DNA of 64,000 nucleotides from Hydrogenophaga taeniospiralis CCUG 15921 (GCF_001592305.1 NZ_BCWR01000006.1:1-64000); one strand, 5' to 3'; positions 56,869-64,000 are shown, numbered from the stretch's first letter. Translations and numbers: made by a program. Notes: generated from the sequence alone by a model not told the origin.

Positions 56869-58497
56869 ATGACTTGTGGCGACGCCGCTGTTCCGGGTTT
56901 TCTGCTGGCAGCGCTGGGCATGCTGGACCCCAAGTACATCAAGATGATCGACGACGCGGTGTTCATGTGCAGCATCCGCGAGTACCTGATCGACGACATG
57001 TTGATCGGCACCTACCGCGAGCTGGTCGCGTCGCGGCTCGGCACGGCCCTGGCGTATCTGTCGACGGCCATCATGACGGCCTGGGTGCTGGTCCAGGGGT
57101 TCACGCTGATTTCCGGCACCAACCGCCAGCCCGTGCTGGGGCTGGCTTTCAAGACGGGCAAGATGGTGTTCATCCTGTCGCTGGTGACCCTGTTGGCCAC
57201 CAAGTCGCCCGTGATCGCCGACACCGTGCTCGATGTCCAGGCCTTGATCACGGCGGCCATCGTGGGCGAAGGGACCGACGTCTACCAGATCATCGACTTC
57301 AACCTGGCCCTGGCCCAGGTGTTCAACGCACTGGTGAACAGCCTGGTGGGTGGCCAGCAGGTGGGCGCGCAAGGCAATGCACTGACGTCCTTGTCCGGGA
57401 TGATCGGCCAGAGCGGGCCGGCCATGCTGGTCTCGGTGCTCGCGATGATGGCGGAGATCTCGATCACGCTGGCCGTGATGCTGTCGCCCCTGTTCATCTT
57501 CTTCCTGTTGTTTCAGCAGACGGCCAGCATGTTCTGGTCGTGGGCGAAATTCCTGCTGGGCACGATGGTGTCGCTGGCGGTGCTGGCGCTGCTGTCGGGC
57601 GTGCTGCTGAAGATGACGATGTTCTACGGAGGCTCGGTGCTGGCGGCGTTCTACATCAACGGTGCCCTGGGTGACGCGGGGACGATCGACATGGCGAACA
57701 GCGCCTTGCGCATGAGCGTCATGGGCGTGCTGTCCAGCATGCTGGTGATGCTGGTCCCGCCCCTGATCATGCAATTCTTCAACTCGGGGGCGTCGTTCGC
57801 GGCGGGTGCGATGACGGGCGCCATGGCAGGCGGCGGCGCCATGGCGGCGCACGGCTCGCCAAGCGCGGGGCTGGCGGGTGCGCTCGGCGCCATGCAGAAC
57901 GGACCACCCGCCCTGGGGAACGGCACCCCAGGGGGTGCGCCCGGAGGCCGCGACGCCCACAACGAGGCGGGGGGCCATGGCAACTTTGCCGCGGCCAACA
58001 ACCAGGAACTGCTTGCGCGCTCCCGAAACCTGGCGGGGCCAGACGCCGAGGCCGGCGGGGGTGCCCGTAGGGGGGCGGTGCTGGGCCAAGGCCTGCGGGG
58101 CCTGGCGAACCAGTCTTCGGACGCCATGGCGCTGGCGGGCCTGCAGCAGCGGCAAAGCACGAACGAATTCCGCGGCGGCGCATCCGGCGGATGGAGTGGG
58201 TCCAACCGGGTTTCGTCGGCAGACGCCATCGAAGATGCGGTGATCCGCGACCCGGCACTGGGCAGCGGTGGGCACCTGGGCGTGCATGGTGGGGGTGGGG
58301 GTGCGAGGGCTACGGCCCAGGCACCTACAGAATCCACGGCGGCCCCTGTGGGCCATCCATCCACGGCCAGCGGGCCAGCAACCACGACGCCCGTCCATGC
58401 CACGCCGCCGACCCGGGCCCAGCACGCGAACCAGGCGTCGCCGCAGCGACCGAACATCCGCCACGCACCGAGCGTGGGGGCGGTGCGCAGGCCCTGA
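56869..58497 (+). CDS. VirB6/TrbL-family type IV secretion membrane protein
   Basis: 542 residues. Residues 1-340 hold several hydrophobic segments, with MTAWVLVQGFTLISGTNRQP, LVTLLATKSPVIADTVLD and LSPLFIFFLLFQQTASMFWSWAKFLLGT, the typical TrbL/VirB6 core. The tail (340-542) is low-complexity Gly/Ala/Pro/Thr, probably cytoplasmic or periplasmic and disordered. No relaxase, VirD4, VirB4 or VirB8-11 gene is nearby, so it is an orphan component. A 9-bp-stem hairpin (58508-58530) follows the stop. Confidence 0.82.
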   Translation: MTCGDAAVPGFLLAALGMLDPKYIKMIDDAVFMCSIREYLIDDMLIGTYRELVASRLGTALAYLSTAIMTAWVLVQGFTLISGTNRQPVLGLAFKTGKMVFILSLVTLLATKSPVIADTVLDVQALITAAIVGEGTDVYQIIDFNLALAQVFNALVNSLVGGQQVGAQGNALTSLSGMIGQSGPAMLVSVLAMMAEISITLAVMLSPLFIFFLLFQQTASMFWSWAKFLLGTMVSLAVLALLSGVLLKMTMFYGGSVLAAFYINGALGDAGTIDMANSALRMSVMGVLSSMLVMLVPPLIMQFFNSGASFAAGAMTGAMAGGGAMAAHGSPSAGLAGALGAMQNGPPALGNGTPGGAPGGRDAHNEAGGHGNFAAANNQELLARSRNLAGPDAEAGGGARRGAVLGQGLRGLANQSSDAMALAGLQQRQSTNEFRGGASGGWSGSNRVSSADAIEDAVIRDPALGSGGHLGVHGGGGGARATAQAPTESTAAPVGHPSTASGPATTTPVHATPPTRAQHANQASPQRPNIRHAPSVGAVRRP

Positions 58498-58507
58498 CGC
58501 AGAGCCT

Positions 58508-58530
58508 CCTGCTGCCCCTTCGGCAGCAGG
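58508..58530. terminator. Strong hairpin between convergent genes
   Basis: CCTGCTGCC / GGCAGCAGG, 9-bp perfect stem with loop CCTTC, in the 63-base gap between the virB6-like and lipase genes. It lacks a T-run on either strand, so intrinsic termination is possible but not certain. Confidence 0.5.
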
Positions 58531-58560
58531 GCCCATCAAGCCATCCCGCGCCTGGGCGAC

Positions 58561-59928
58561 TTACATCGCGCGCAACTGCGGCTCTTGCACCGGCGTCTGC
58601 GCCCAGCCGGGTGGCATCCCGTTGCGGGGTTCCAGGCTCGCCTGCCGGTCCAACATGGCCAGCCGCGACAGCGAATCGGCGGCCGGCGTATTGGCCGCCT
58701 GCCGGGCGTCGAGCACGCCGTCCTTGAGCAGGCCGTGCTCGTGTTGACCGAACCGGATCTGGCCGTTGTTCACCCTCAGCAGGTTGATGCCGCTCAGACC
58801 GTTTTCCCGCGCGCAGCGGGCCAGCGAGCAGACGGTGTTGTCCAGGCCCCGATCCCAGGGCAGGTGGTGGGTGGCGGCGAGCTGGCGCACTTCGCGCTGG
58901 CTGTCGCTCAGCAACGCCTGGGAGACGCGTGAGAGCGCCGGCCCCGCATCCGCTTCGCGCTCGCGTCGGGCGGGTTCACCGGGCGGCAGTGGGCCACGCA
59001 GGGTGTCCACCGCATCCAGGGCATTGCCCACGGGCCCTCGACCCACGGCGGTGATGACGCTGCGCATGCCTTGCACATCGCGCCGGTACTCACCGATGCG
59101 CGTGGCGTTGTCCTGCGCACGTTGCACGGTGGCCGGGTCCTCCAGCACCGAACGGTCGGGTCGGCCGTTGGCATCCACGCTGGCGAAGTGGTGCATCTTG
59201 TGGCTATCGCCCATGGCGATGGCGGCTGCCGTGGTGGTGGGCGGGGTGAATCCGGTGGCCAGCTGGATGGGGCCGCGACCGCGCAGGGGGTCGCTCCAGT
59301 GGGTCTTGTTGTCGTAGCCATGGGCGTCCAGGGTCTGGATTTCCTGGGCCGTGGCGTGAACCTTGACCTGGCCGTAGTGGGCGCTGGCGGCACTGACCAG
59401 GTCGCCGGCCATGACGTGGTTGGTGACCGAACTGCCCCCGGCGGGGATGCGCAGGCCCAGGCTGGTAGCGCCGTAGGCGTTGAAGGTTTCTCCGCGCAGA
59501 TCGAAGTGGTGGGCCGTCACCTGCGCCAGCGTGCCGCCGAGGGAGTGGCCGGTGACGGTGACGGGGGGCGCGATGCCACCTTCTCCAATTGCTTTTTCTT
59601 GTGCGATCTGCAGCGCTTTGCGGGTCAGCGCGATTGCATCGGAAGCCTGCAAGTTGGAGCGGTTGAGCACCATGCCGCCGTCGGCCAGCAGCCCGTCTTT
59701 CAGGGCTTCGCGGTCGAACTCGGTGCCCCGGTGGGCGACGATGATCTCGTTGGTGTCCACCCGCTGGTAGATGGTGCCCTGGTAACCGGTGCGTGGGTTG
59801 TCGTGGTGCTCAAGAATCCTGTATTTGTGACCACCTATCGTCTCGGGCTTCTCGTCACGGCGCGTCACCGCTCGGCTAGCGTACGAGTCCAATGCCAAGT
59901 CGGCGTAGTCCTGGCTGCTCATGCTCAT
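58561..59928 (-). CDS. Putative T4SS antibacterial effector: lipase domain plus XVIPCD-like C-terminus
   Basis: 455 residues, no signal peptide. The N-terminal class-3-lipase fold has VTVTGHSLGGTLAQVTAHH (nucleophile S129), HRGTE upstream, a likely acid D176 in HVMAGDLVSAAS and a His near SHKMHHF (243-247), so the triad looks complete. The last 120 residues carry LARCARENGLSGINLLRVNN and GVLDARQAANTPAADSLSRL, strongly reminiscent of the XVIPCD secretion domain of Xanthomonas-type killing T4SS effectors, followed by a Gln/Pro-rich tail. Overlaps its upstream partner lipoprotein gene by ATGA. Likely a secreted phospholipase that attacks rival bacteria; this is inferred. Confidence 0.75.
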   Translation of the reverse strand: MSMSSQDYADLALDSYASRAVTRRDEKPETIGGHKYRILEHHDNPRTGYQGTIYQRVDTNEIIVAHRGTEFDREALKDGLLADGGMVLNRSNLQASDAIALTRKALQIAQEKAIGEGGIAPPVTVTGHSLGGTLAQVTAHHFDLRGETFNAYGATSLGLRIPAGGSSVTNHVMAGDLVSAASAHYGQVKVHATAQEIQTLDAHGYDNKTHWSDPLRGRGPIQLATGFTPPTTTAAAIAMGDSHKMHHFASVDANGRPDRSVLEDPATVQRAQDNATRIGEYRRDVQGMRSVITAVGRGPVGNALDAVDTLRGPLPPGEPARREREADAGPALSRVSQALLSDSQREVRQLAATHHLPWDRGLDNTVCSLARCARENGLSGINLLRVNNGQIRFGQHEHGLLKDGVLDARQAANTPAADSLSRLAMLDRQASLEPRNGMPPGWAQTPVQEPQLRAM

Positions 59929-60605
59929 GGCTGCACCTTTTTAGGCGTCAACGTCATGGAGAAGAGGTTGTCGCGAGCCTCTGGCGCAAATTGCTCTCGC
60001 GTGCTATTGCCCCAGGTCTTGAATCCATCGACCTTGCTTTGAGGGTAGTAACCTTTCCAATAAAACAACTGCACTGGCTGCTCTGCCAACAACTGCTCGG
60101 AAGACAGATCGGTGTCAAACAAGGTTTCTGCGGGTGATCCAGTCGCCATGACCCAAGGCCCCACGCTCGTCAGCGTCCACTGGCACACCCCATTGCCGTA
60201 GTAGTCCTCATCCAGCATGGCGTCGAGGTAGACGGTGGCGGCGAAGCTGCCATCGGGCCGCTCGGTGAAGGGCAGGACCACCGTGTGTTCCGGCTCCCCC
60301 CGCACGCCAGCGAAGTCGTTGACGACGTAGTTGCAACCCTTGGCCTGGTACAGCGCGCTCCAGCCCATTTTCTTGAACGGCCCCGGCGCGTCCTGGATGG
60401 TCAGCACGAGCTCGTAACCCTGCCGGGGCGTGGGGTTGAGGCGGTAGAGGTGTGGTTGCGCGGACTTGTCGTTCTTGCCGGCGCCGGGACTCGCTGGGGC
60501 ATCGGGTGTCATCGTGGGCTCCGTGGTGGATTGGGGTTGGCAGCCCGTGGCCCACAGCGTCAGGCTCAGGCACAGGGCGAATGGCAGTCGGTGTTTGAAC
60601 GACAA
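59925..60605 (-). CDS. Putative cognate immunity lipoprotein of the T4SS lipase effector
   Basis: 226 residues. The lipobox TLWATGC gives C22, then an Asp/Ser/Thr-rich linker, then a globular domain with PHLYRLNPTPRQGYELVLTIQD and WTLTSVGPWVMATG. I recognise no named domain. The start is TTG 60605, fixed by a perfect AAGGAGGT Shine-Dalgarno 4-5 bases upstream. It overlaps the effector start by 4 bases, so the lipoprotein is made first, as expected for a protector. A palindrome CGTTG-AA-CAACG (60674-60685) lies upstream. The immunity role is inferred from this architecture. Confidence 0.7.
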   Translation of the reverse strand: MSFKHRLPFALCLSLTLWATGCQPQSTTEPTMTPDAPASPGAGKNDKSAQPHLYRLNPTPRQGYELVLTIQDAPGPFKKMGWSALYQAKGCNYVVNDFAGVRGEPEHTVVLPFTERPDGSFAATVYLDAMLDEDYYGNGVCQWTLTSVGPWVMATGSPAETLFDTDLSSEQLLAEQPVQLFYWKGYYPQSKVDGFKTWGNSTREQFAPEARDNLFSMTLTPKKVQP

Positions 60606-60761
60606 GGGGACCTCCTTTGAGAACTTTTGGACTCAGTCTACCTGTGTTCAGGAGCGGTACCCGGGATGACCTGCGTTGAACAACGTCTGTGTCACGCAGC
60701 CTCGTCCCCCTTCATACCTTGGGGAGCGGCATCCGATGCTTAATTAGCATAACTTATGACA

Positions 60762-60790
60762 TTGGCTTTCATGGCGAATGTCTTTATGAT
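60762..60790 (+). promoter_or_regulatory. sigma70 promoter of the DUF3563 gene
   Basis: -35 TTGGCT (60762-60767) and -10 TATGAT (60785-60790) with a 17-base spacer; among the best promoters in the window. The expected start is near 60797, inside the palindrome at 60791-60804, leaving a leader of about 31 bases. Confidence 0.75.
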
Positions 60791-60804
60791 TAGGGTAAAC
60801 CCTA
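60791..60804. promoter_or_regulatory. Palindromic operator overlapping the transcription start
   Basis: TAGGGTAAACCCTA: perfect 6-base arms around AA, directly after the -10 box and covering the predicted +1. A repressor there would block the promoter. The regulator is unknown. Confidence 0.55.
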
Positions 60805-60827
60805 GTCCCAAAGAAAAGAGAAACACC

Positions 60828-61022
60828 ATGAACACCAACACCGAGTCCCTGTGGTCCCGCGTGACCCGCACCATCCGCGACCTTTTCAACCGCGCCACCG
60901 CCGGCACGTCCGACGAGTTGGAGACCTACCTCAGCACGGCAACCAGCCTCACCCAGCTGGAAGACATGCAGCGCCGTTGGGACCAAGCCCACCGTGGGCA
61001 CAACAGTTCTGGTGCTTACTGA
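60828..61022 (+). CDS. DUF3563 family small protein
   Basis: 64 residues. DELETYLSTATSLTQLEDMQRRWDQAH matches the DUF3563 pattern (acidic helix, Y-L-x-x-A-x-x-x-x-x-L-E-x-x-x-R). The N-terminus carries an amphipathic helix (LWSRVTRTIRDLFNRA). Function unknown; such genes are often strongly expressed in Burkholderiales. It has a strong promoter and start-site palindrome, suggesting tight control. Start ATG 60828. Confidence 0.75.
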   Translation: MNTNTESLWSRVTRTIRDLFNRATAGTSDELETYLSTATSLTQLEDMQRRWDQAHRGHNSSGAY

Positions 61023-61034
61023 GCGAGAAATGCC

Positions 61035-61235
61035 ATGCTGAAATTCCTCAAATCCCTGTTCGAAAGTCAAAGGCCCCGGTTTTCTATCGGTGCTCGCGTC
61101 AACCGCTTCAACAAAGGCAGCATCGACCGCCTCGACGGCCGCGTCATGGCCCAGACCGATGAAGGCGTGCTGGTCGATTGGCCGCGCTACGGCTCGGGCT
61201 GGGAGCAGCCCCACATGCTCTGCCTGCAGGTCTGA
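61035..61235 (+). CDS. Hypothetical small protein
   Basis: 66 residues, basic. FSIGARVNRFNKGSIDRLDGRVMAQTDEGVLVDWPRYGSGWEQP reads as a small beta barrel (SH3/KOW-like); the N-terminus MLKFLKSLFESQRP is a basic amphipathic helix. It lies 12 bases after the DUF3563 gene, so co-transcribed. Not recognised further. Confidence 0.6.
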   Translation: MLKFLKSLFESQRPRFSIGARVNRFNKGSIDRLDGRVMAQTDEGVLVDWPRYGSGWEQPHMLCLQV

Positions 61236-61313
61236 AGCCCGCTGCTCCGCAGGCCTTTGTGGGACACGCCCCTCTGACATCGACCGACTTCGCCAGCGTG
61301 CGGGCTTGATCCC

Positions 61314-61392
61314 AGGATGCGGTGGAACCGGCTTCGCCGGGCCACTCGCATCGCCCCCTTGAGGGGGTGACGTCGCAGGCGGCGCGGGGGTG
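61314..61392 (-). repeat. GC-rich repeat copy H: right arm of the 79-bp inverted pair
   Basis: Reverse complement of 53187-53265 with three mismatches. On the minus strand it starts 3 bases after the TauE stop codon. Together with copy G it brackets 8.05 kb containing mrdA and the island. Confidence 0.9.
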
Positions 61393-61395
61393 GAC

Positions 61396-62154
61396 TCACC
61401 GCCACCAGGCGTCGTAGCCGGTCTTCAGGATCAGCGCGGCGACCACCACGATGAAGGCGCCGCGCACGAAACCGCTGCCGTGTTTGAGCGCCAGCCGCGT
61501 GCCGAGCAGGCTGCCCACCACGTTGGCCACAGCCATCACCAGCGCGAAATGCCACCAGACGTGGCCTTTCAAAGCGAAGAGCATCAACGCCGCCAGATTG
61601 GACGTGGTGTTGAGCAGCTTGGCACTGGCGCTGGCGTGCAGGAAGTCGTAGCCCAGCCAGCGCACGAACAGGAAGACGAAGAAACTGCCGGTGCCCGGGC
61701 CGAAGAAACCGTCGTAAAAGCCGATGGTGGCGCCCAGCGTGGCCGCGGCCATCGCCTCCTGGCGGCCGCTGAAGTGCGGCGTGTGGTGCCGGCCCAGGTC
61801 CTTGCGGGCCAGGGTGTAGCCCAGCACGCCGAGCAGCACCAGCGGCAGCGCGCGGCGCAGGAAATCGGGCGAGATCACCGTCACCGTCCAGGCGCCCAGC
61901 ATCGAGCCCACGAAGCACACGGCCGCCGCCGGCAACAGCGCGCGCCAGGGCATCTGCACGCGCTGCGCGTACTGGATCGTGGCCACCCCCGTGCCCCAGA
62001 TCGACGCGCCCTTGTTGACACCGAACAGCGTGGCCGGGTGGGTGTTGGGAAACACCGCGAACAGCGCCGGCACCAGGATCAGGCCGCCACCGCCGACGAT
62101 CGAATCGACAAAACCGGCGAACAGCGAAGCAATAGAGACCAGCAATAGTTCCAT
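61396..62154 (-). CDS. TauE/SafE family membrane transporter
   Basis: 252-residue inner-membrane protein with about eight hydrophobic segments. FAGFVDSIVGGGGLILVPAL near the N-terminus and FYDGFFGPGTGSFFVFLFVRWLGYDFLHASASAKLLNTTSN are the TauE/SafE signature pair. Members export or import sulfoacetate, sulfite or related organic anions, but many are uncharacterised. Start ATG 62154 (MELLLVSIASLF). It is downstream of hoxJ but separated by 132 bases with repeat copy I, so functional linkage is doubtful. Confidence 0.92.
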   Translation of the reverse strand: MELLLVSIASLFAGFVDSIVGGGGLILVPALFAVFPNTHPATLFGVNKGASIWGTGVATIQYAQRVQMPWRALLPAAAVCFVGSMLGAWTVTVISPDFLRRALPLVLLGVLGYTLARKDLGRHHTPHFSGRQEAMAAATLGATIGFYDGFFGPGTGSFFVFLFVRWLGYDFLHASASAKLLNTTSNLAALMLFALKGHVWWHFALVMAVANVVGSLLGTRLALKHGSGFVRGAFIVVVAALILKTGYDAWWR

Positions 62155-62171
62155 GCGGTGGATTGTCGCCG

Positions 62172-62240
62172 CCCCCCTGCGCCGCTGCGCGGCTTCCCCC
62201 CGAGGGGGACCACACCCTGGGACCGGCAAAGCCGGATCCT
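62172..62240 (+). repeat. GC-rich multi-hairpin intergenic repeat, copy I
   Basis: CCCCCCTGCGCCGCTGCGCG, then TTCCCCCCGAGGGGGACCAC and GACCGGCAAAGCCGG. It is in the opposite orientation to the flanking minus-strand genes, the only copy not read in the sense of the gene whose stop it follows. Confidence 0.8.
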
Positions 62241-62286
62241 CGGCGTGTGCTGGGTTCAGGCACGCACTCCGGTAGATGGGCTTGCG

Positions 62287-63630
62287 CTACTGCGCCTTGG
62301 GCAGTTCGAGGATGAACTCGGCCCCACCGCTGTCCGAGTTGCGCGCGCTCAGGCGCCCGCCGTGCTGCTCGACGATGCCGTAGCTGATCGACAGGCCCAG
62401 GCCCGTGCCCTTGCCCACCGGCTTGGTGGTGAAGAAGGGATCGAAGATGCGCAGCAGGTGCTCGGGCGGAATGCCCGGCCCGTTGTCGCGCACGCTCACA
62501 TGCACCTGCGCGCCTTCGTAGGCCATCGCCACCCAGACGCAGGGCGACGCCACCCCGGGGCCGCCCACGGCATCGAAGGCGTTCTGCAGCAGGTTCATCA
62601 TCACCTGCTGCAGTTGCCCCGCACTGCCCATCACGGTGCAGCGCTCGCCTGCCTGCCAGCGCACGTCCACCGGCGTCGGTCGCCCTTTTTGTACCCAGTG
62701 GATCGCACGATCGATCACCTCCACCAGGTTCACCGGCGTGCGCTCCTCCGGGTCCATGGCCGAAAACCGCTTGAGCCCGTGCACGATGTCGGCGGTGCGC
62801 TGCGCGCCTTCGAGCGTGCCCTCGATCAGTGAAGGCAGGTCGCCCAGCAGGTGTTCGATGCGCAGCTTCTGCCGCAACGCCTGCAGCACCGGCTCGGGCT
62901 CGTGCGCGTGCAGTGCGGCCATGTAGGTCTGCAGGCGGTCGCAGTACTTGCGCAGCGCGTGCACATTGCCCAGCACGAAGCTGATCGGGTTGTTGAGCTC
63001 GTGCGCCACACCGGCCACCAACTGGCTGAGCGAGGCCATCTTTTCCGAATGCAGCAGTTGCTGCTGGGTGCGCTTCAAGGCCTCGTGCGCGGCGCGCATC
63101 TCGTGGTACGCGCGCTTGAGTTCGGCCGTGGGCCGGCCCACCCACACGGTGCCCACGCGCCGGCCGTTGCCGCCGATGCGTGGTGTGCAGTTCGCGTCCA
63201 CCGAGATCGCCTGGCCCTGCTGGTCGAGCAGGTTGAGTTCGATCGCCTCGCCCGCGCGCGGCGCGTCGGCCTTCTCCATCGCCGCGCGCGCCGCGTCGAC
63301 GCTGGCGTCATCGGCCAGCAGCTCGTACAGCCGCGTGCCACGCAATTGCGCTTCGGAACGCCCGACCAGCTCGCACAAGGCCGCATTGGCCTGCTCGATC
63401 AGACCGCCCTCGTCGCACACCACCAGCACGTCCGACATCGAGGTCAGCACGCTGAAGATGAACTGCTGCGACTGCTCCAGCTCGGTGTTCTTCTTCTCCA
63501 GCTCCACCTCGTCGTCGATCAGCCGCGTGTAGACCTCGTCCATCTTCTGGATCACGTCCAGCCAGGTGGACTCGTCCACACCCTCCATCGGCACGGTGGG
63601 CAAGGGGCTGGGAGAACGGGGCTTGCTCAT
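62287..63630 (-). CDS. hoxJ: Hydrogen-sensing regulatory hydrogenase histidine kinase HoxJ
   Basis: 447-residue soluble kinase. A short coiled N-terminus is followed by a PAS domain (residues 55-165, [33 protein letters not shown]) and a HisKA with H210 in [16 protein letters not shown]. The ATPase follows, with N box [14 protein letters not shown]1 RDNGPGI, F box FDPFFTTKP and G2 GTGLGLSI. In Ralstonia eutropha HoxJ receives the H2 signal from the HoxBC hydrogenase and phosphorylates the regulator HoxA. It directly follows hoxC here (7-base gap), as in hoxABCJ. Confidence 0.9.
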   Translation of the reverse strand: MSKPRSPSPLPTVPMEGVDESTWLDVIQKMDEVYTRLIDDEVELEKKNTELEQSQQFIFSVLTSMSDVLVVCDEGGLIEQANAALCELVGRSEAQLRGTRLYELLADDASVDAARAAMEKADAPRAGEAIELNLLDQQGQAISVDANCTPRIGGNGRRVGTVWVGRPTAELKRAYHEMRAAHEALKRTQQQLLHSEKMASLSQLVAGVAHELNNPISFVLGNVHALRKYCDRLQTYMAALHAHEPEPVLQALRQKLRIEHLLGDLPSLIEGTLEGAQRTADIVHGLKRFSAMDPEERTPVNLVEVIDRAIHWVQKGRPTPVDVRWQAGERCTVMGSAGQLQQVMMNLLQNAFDAVGGPGVASPCVWVAMAYEGAQVHVSVRDNGPGIPPEHLLRIFDPFFTTKPVGKGTGLGLSISYGIVEQHGGRLSARNSDSGGAEFILELPKAQ

Positions 63631-63637
63631 GATCAAT

Positions 63638-64000
63638 CTAGTGCACCGTGCAGACCATGCAGGGGTCGAAGGAACGCACGATGTGCTGGACAGCGACAGG
63701 GGTTTTTTCGCCTTCCCGCACCGGTGCGTCCACCAGCGCCTGCTCCAGCGCACCGGGCGTTCCCTGCGCATCGCGCGGGGAAAAATTCCAGCTGGTGGGC
63801 GCAACGATCTGGTAGTTGGCGATGCGCCCGCGCCGCACCACCAGCCAGTGGCCCAGGCTGCCGCGCGCGGCCTCGCTCAGGCCCACGCCACTGCCCTCGT
63901 CGGGCAGCGTCGTCGGCACGCAGAAGGCTTCGGTCGGGCGGATCGCCTGCAACCAGTTTTCCATCAGCGGCACCACGCGCGCGAGCTCGATCAGCCGCGC
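63638..64000 (-). CDS. hoxC: Regulatory [NiFe] hydrogenase large subunit HoxC (HupV), C-terminal part
   Basis: The 120 C-terminal residues of a [NiFe]-hydrogenase large subunit; the rest is outside the window. LSEAARGSLGHWLVVRRGRIANYQIVAPTSWNFSPRD and the terminal FDPCMVCTVH carry the medial Gly-rich/Arg region and two of the four Ni-Fe Cys ligands (Cys-x2-Cys). The chain ends at the conserved His; there is no C-terminal extension to be cleaved, a hallmark of H2-sensing HoxC/HupV rather than energy-converting enzymes. HoxJ downstream supports this. Confidence 0.92.
   Translation of the reverse strand, partial: ARLIELARVVPLMENWLQAIRPTEAFCVPTTLPDEGSGVGLSEAARGSLGHWLVVRRGRIANYQIVAPTSWNFSPRDAQGTPGALEQALVDAPVREGEKTPVAVQHIVRSFDPCMVCTVH

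Noticed and set aside
55758-60605. Conjugative element or integrative mobile element
   Set aside because: No relaxase, VirD4/TraG, integrase or attachment-site repeats seen; only two T4SS-like subunits and an effector pair.
61187-63145. 652-codon minus-strand open frame
   Set aside because: Alternative frame of TauE and hoxJ; Arg/Ala-rich, translates the intergenic repeats.

Overview
The window is a high-GC bacterial chromosome segment with dense, mostly minus-strand operons. The combination of the rpsL-rpsG-fusA string, Mg-type HemB, mreBCD-mrdA next to gatCAB, a homoprotocatechuate (hpa) catabolic operon and, at the right edge, the hoxC-hoxJ genes of an H2-sensing regulatory hydrogenase points to a betaproteobacterium of the Comamonadaceae, plausibly Hydrogenophaga or a close relative. 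This assignment rests on gene content and family resemblance only; no database search was made. No rRNA, tRNA, CRISPR array or transposase was recognised.

Layout. 0.1-7.3 kb: minus-strand housekeeping genes (fusA, rpsG, rpsL with a clear sigma70 promoter, D-Ala-D-Ala carboxypeptidase, alpha/beta hydrolase, 2Fe-2S ferredoxin-like protein, VanZ-like protein, HemJ). 7.5-14.8 kb: a degenerate histidine kinase-like protein, hemB, corA, a small aromatic or glutathione-type catabolic group (GST, dienelactone hydrolase, HCCA isomerase), an SDR and MarC. 14.8-15.3 kb: a graveyard of two gene fragments plus a textbook LexA box. 15.8-24.5 kb: the hpa operon, transcribed leftwards in the order hpaR-G1-G2-E-D-F-H-(class II aldolase)-(PanE-like)-hpaI. 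It takes homoprotocatechuate by meta cleavage towards pyruvate and succinic semialdehyde. 24.6-46.9 kb: core genes (a nitronate monooxygenase fused to an ABM domain, a J-domain protein, radA, ilvE, a two-component system, acyl-CoA synthetase, ampG, M48 protease, MBL hydrolase, a ybhP-clsB-ybhN trio, pgm, xth, pyrE). 46.9-55.3 kb: gatCAB (minus) divergent from mreBCD-mrdA (plus). 55.3-61.3 kb: an accessory island with a BamE-like lipoprotein, VirB5-like and VirB6/TrbL-like proteins, a lipase with an XVIPCD-like C-terminus, its overlapping lipoprotein partner, and two small proteins. 61.4-64 kb: TauE/SafE, hoxJ and the 3' part of hoxC.

The most interesting parts are these. (1) The island looks like an antibacterial type IV secretion effector-immunity module with orphan VirB5/VirB6 genes. 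It sits where rodA would normally follow mrdA, inside a pair of 79-bp near-identical inverted repeats. (2) Those repeats belong to a GC-rich multi-hairpin repeat family with nine copies in the window. Seven directly follow a stop codon in the same orientation, and one has been captured in frame as the linker of a fusion protein. (3) The intergenic region at 31.6-31.9 kb carries a perfect CRP-type site and a strong minus-strand terminator, suggesting an unannotated small RNA.
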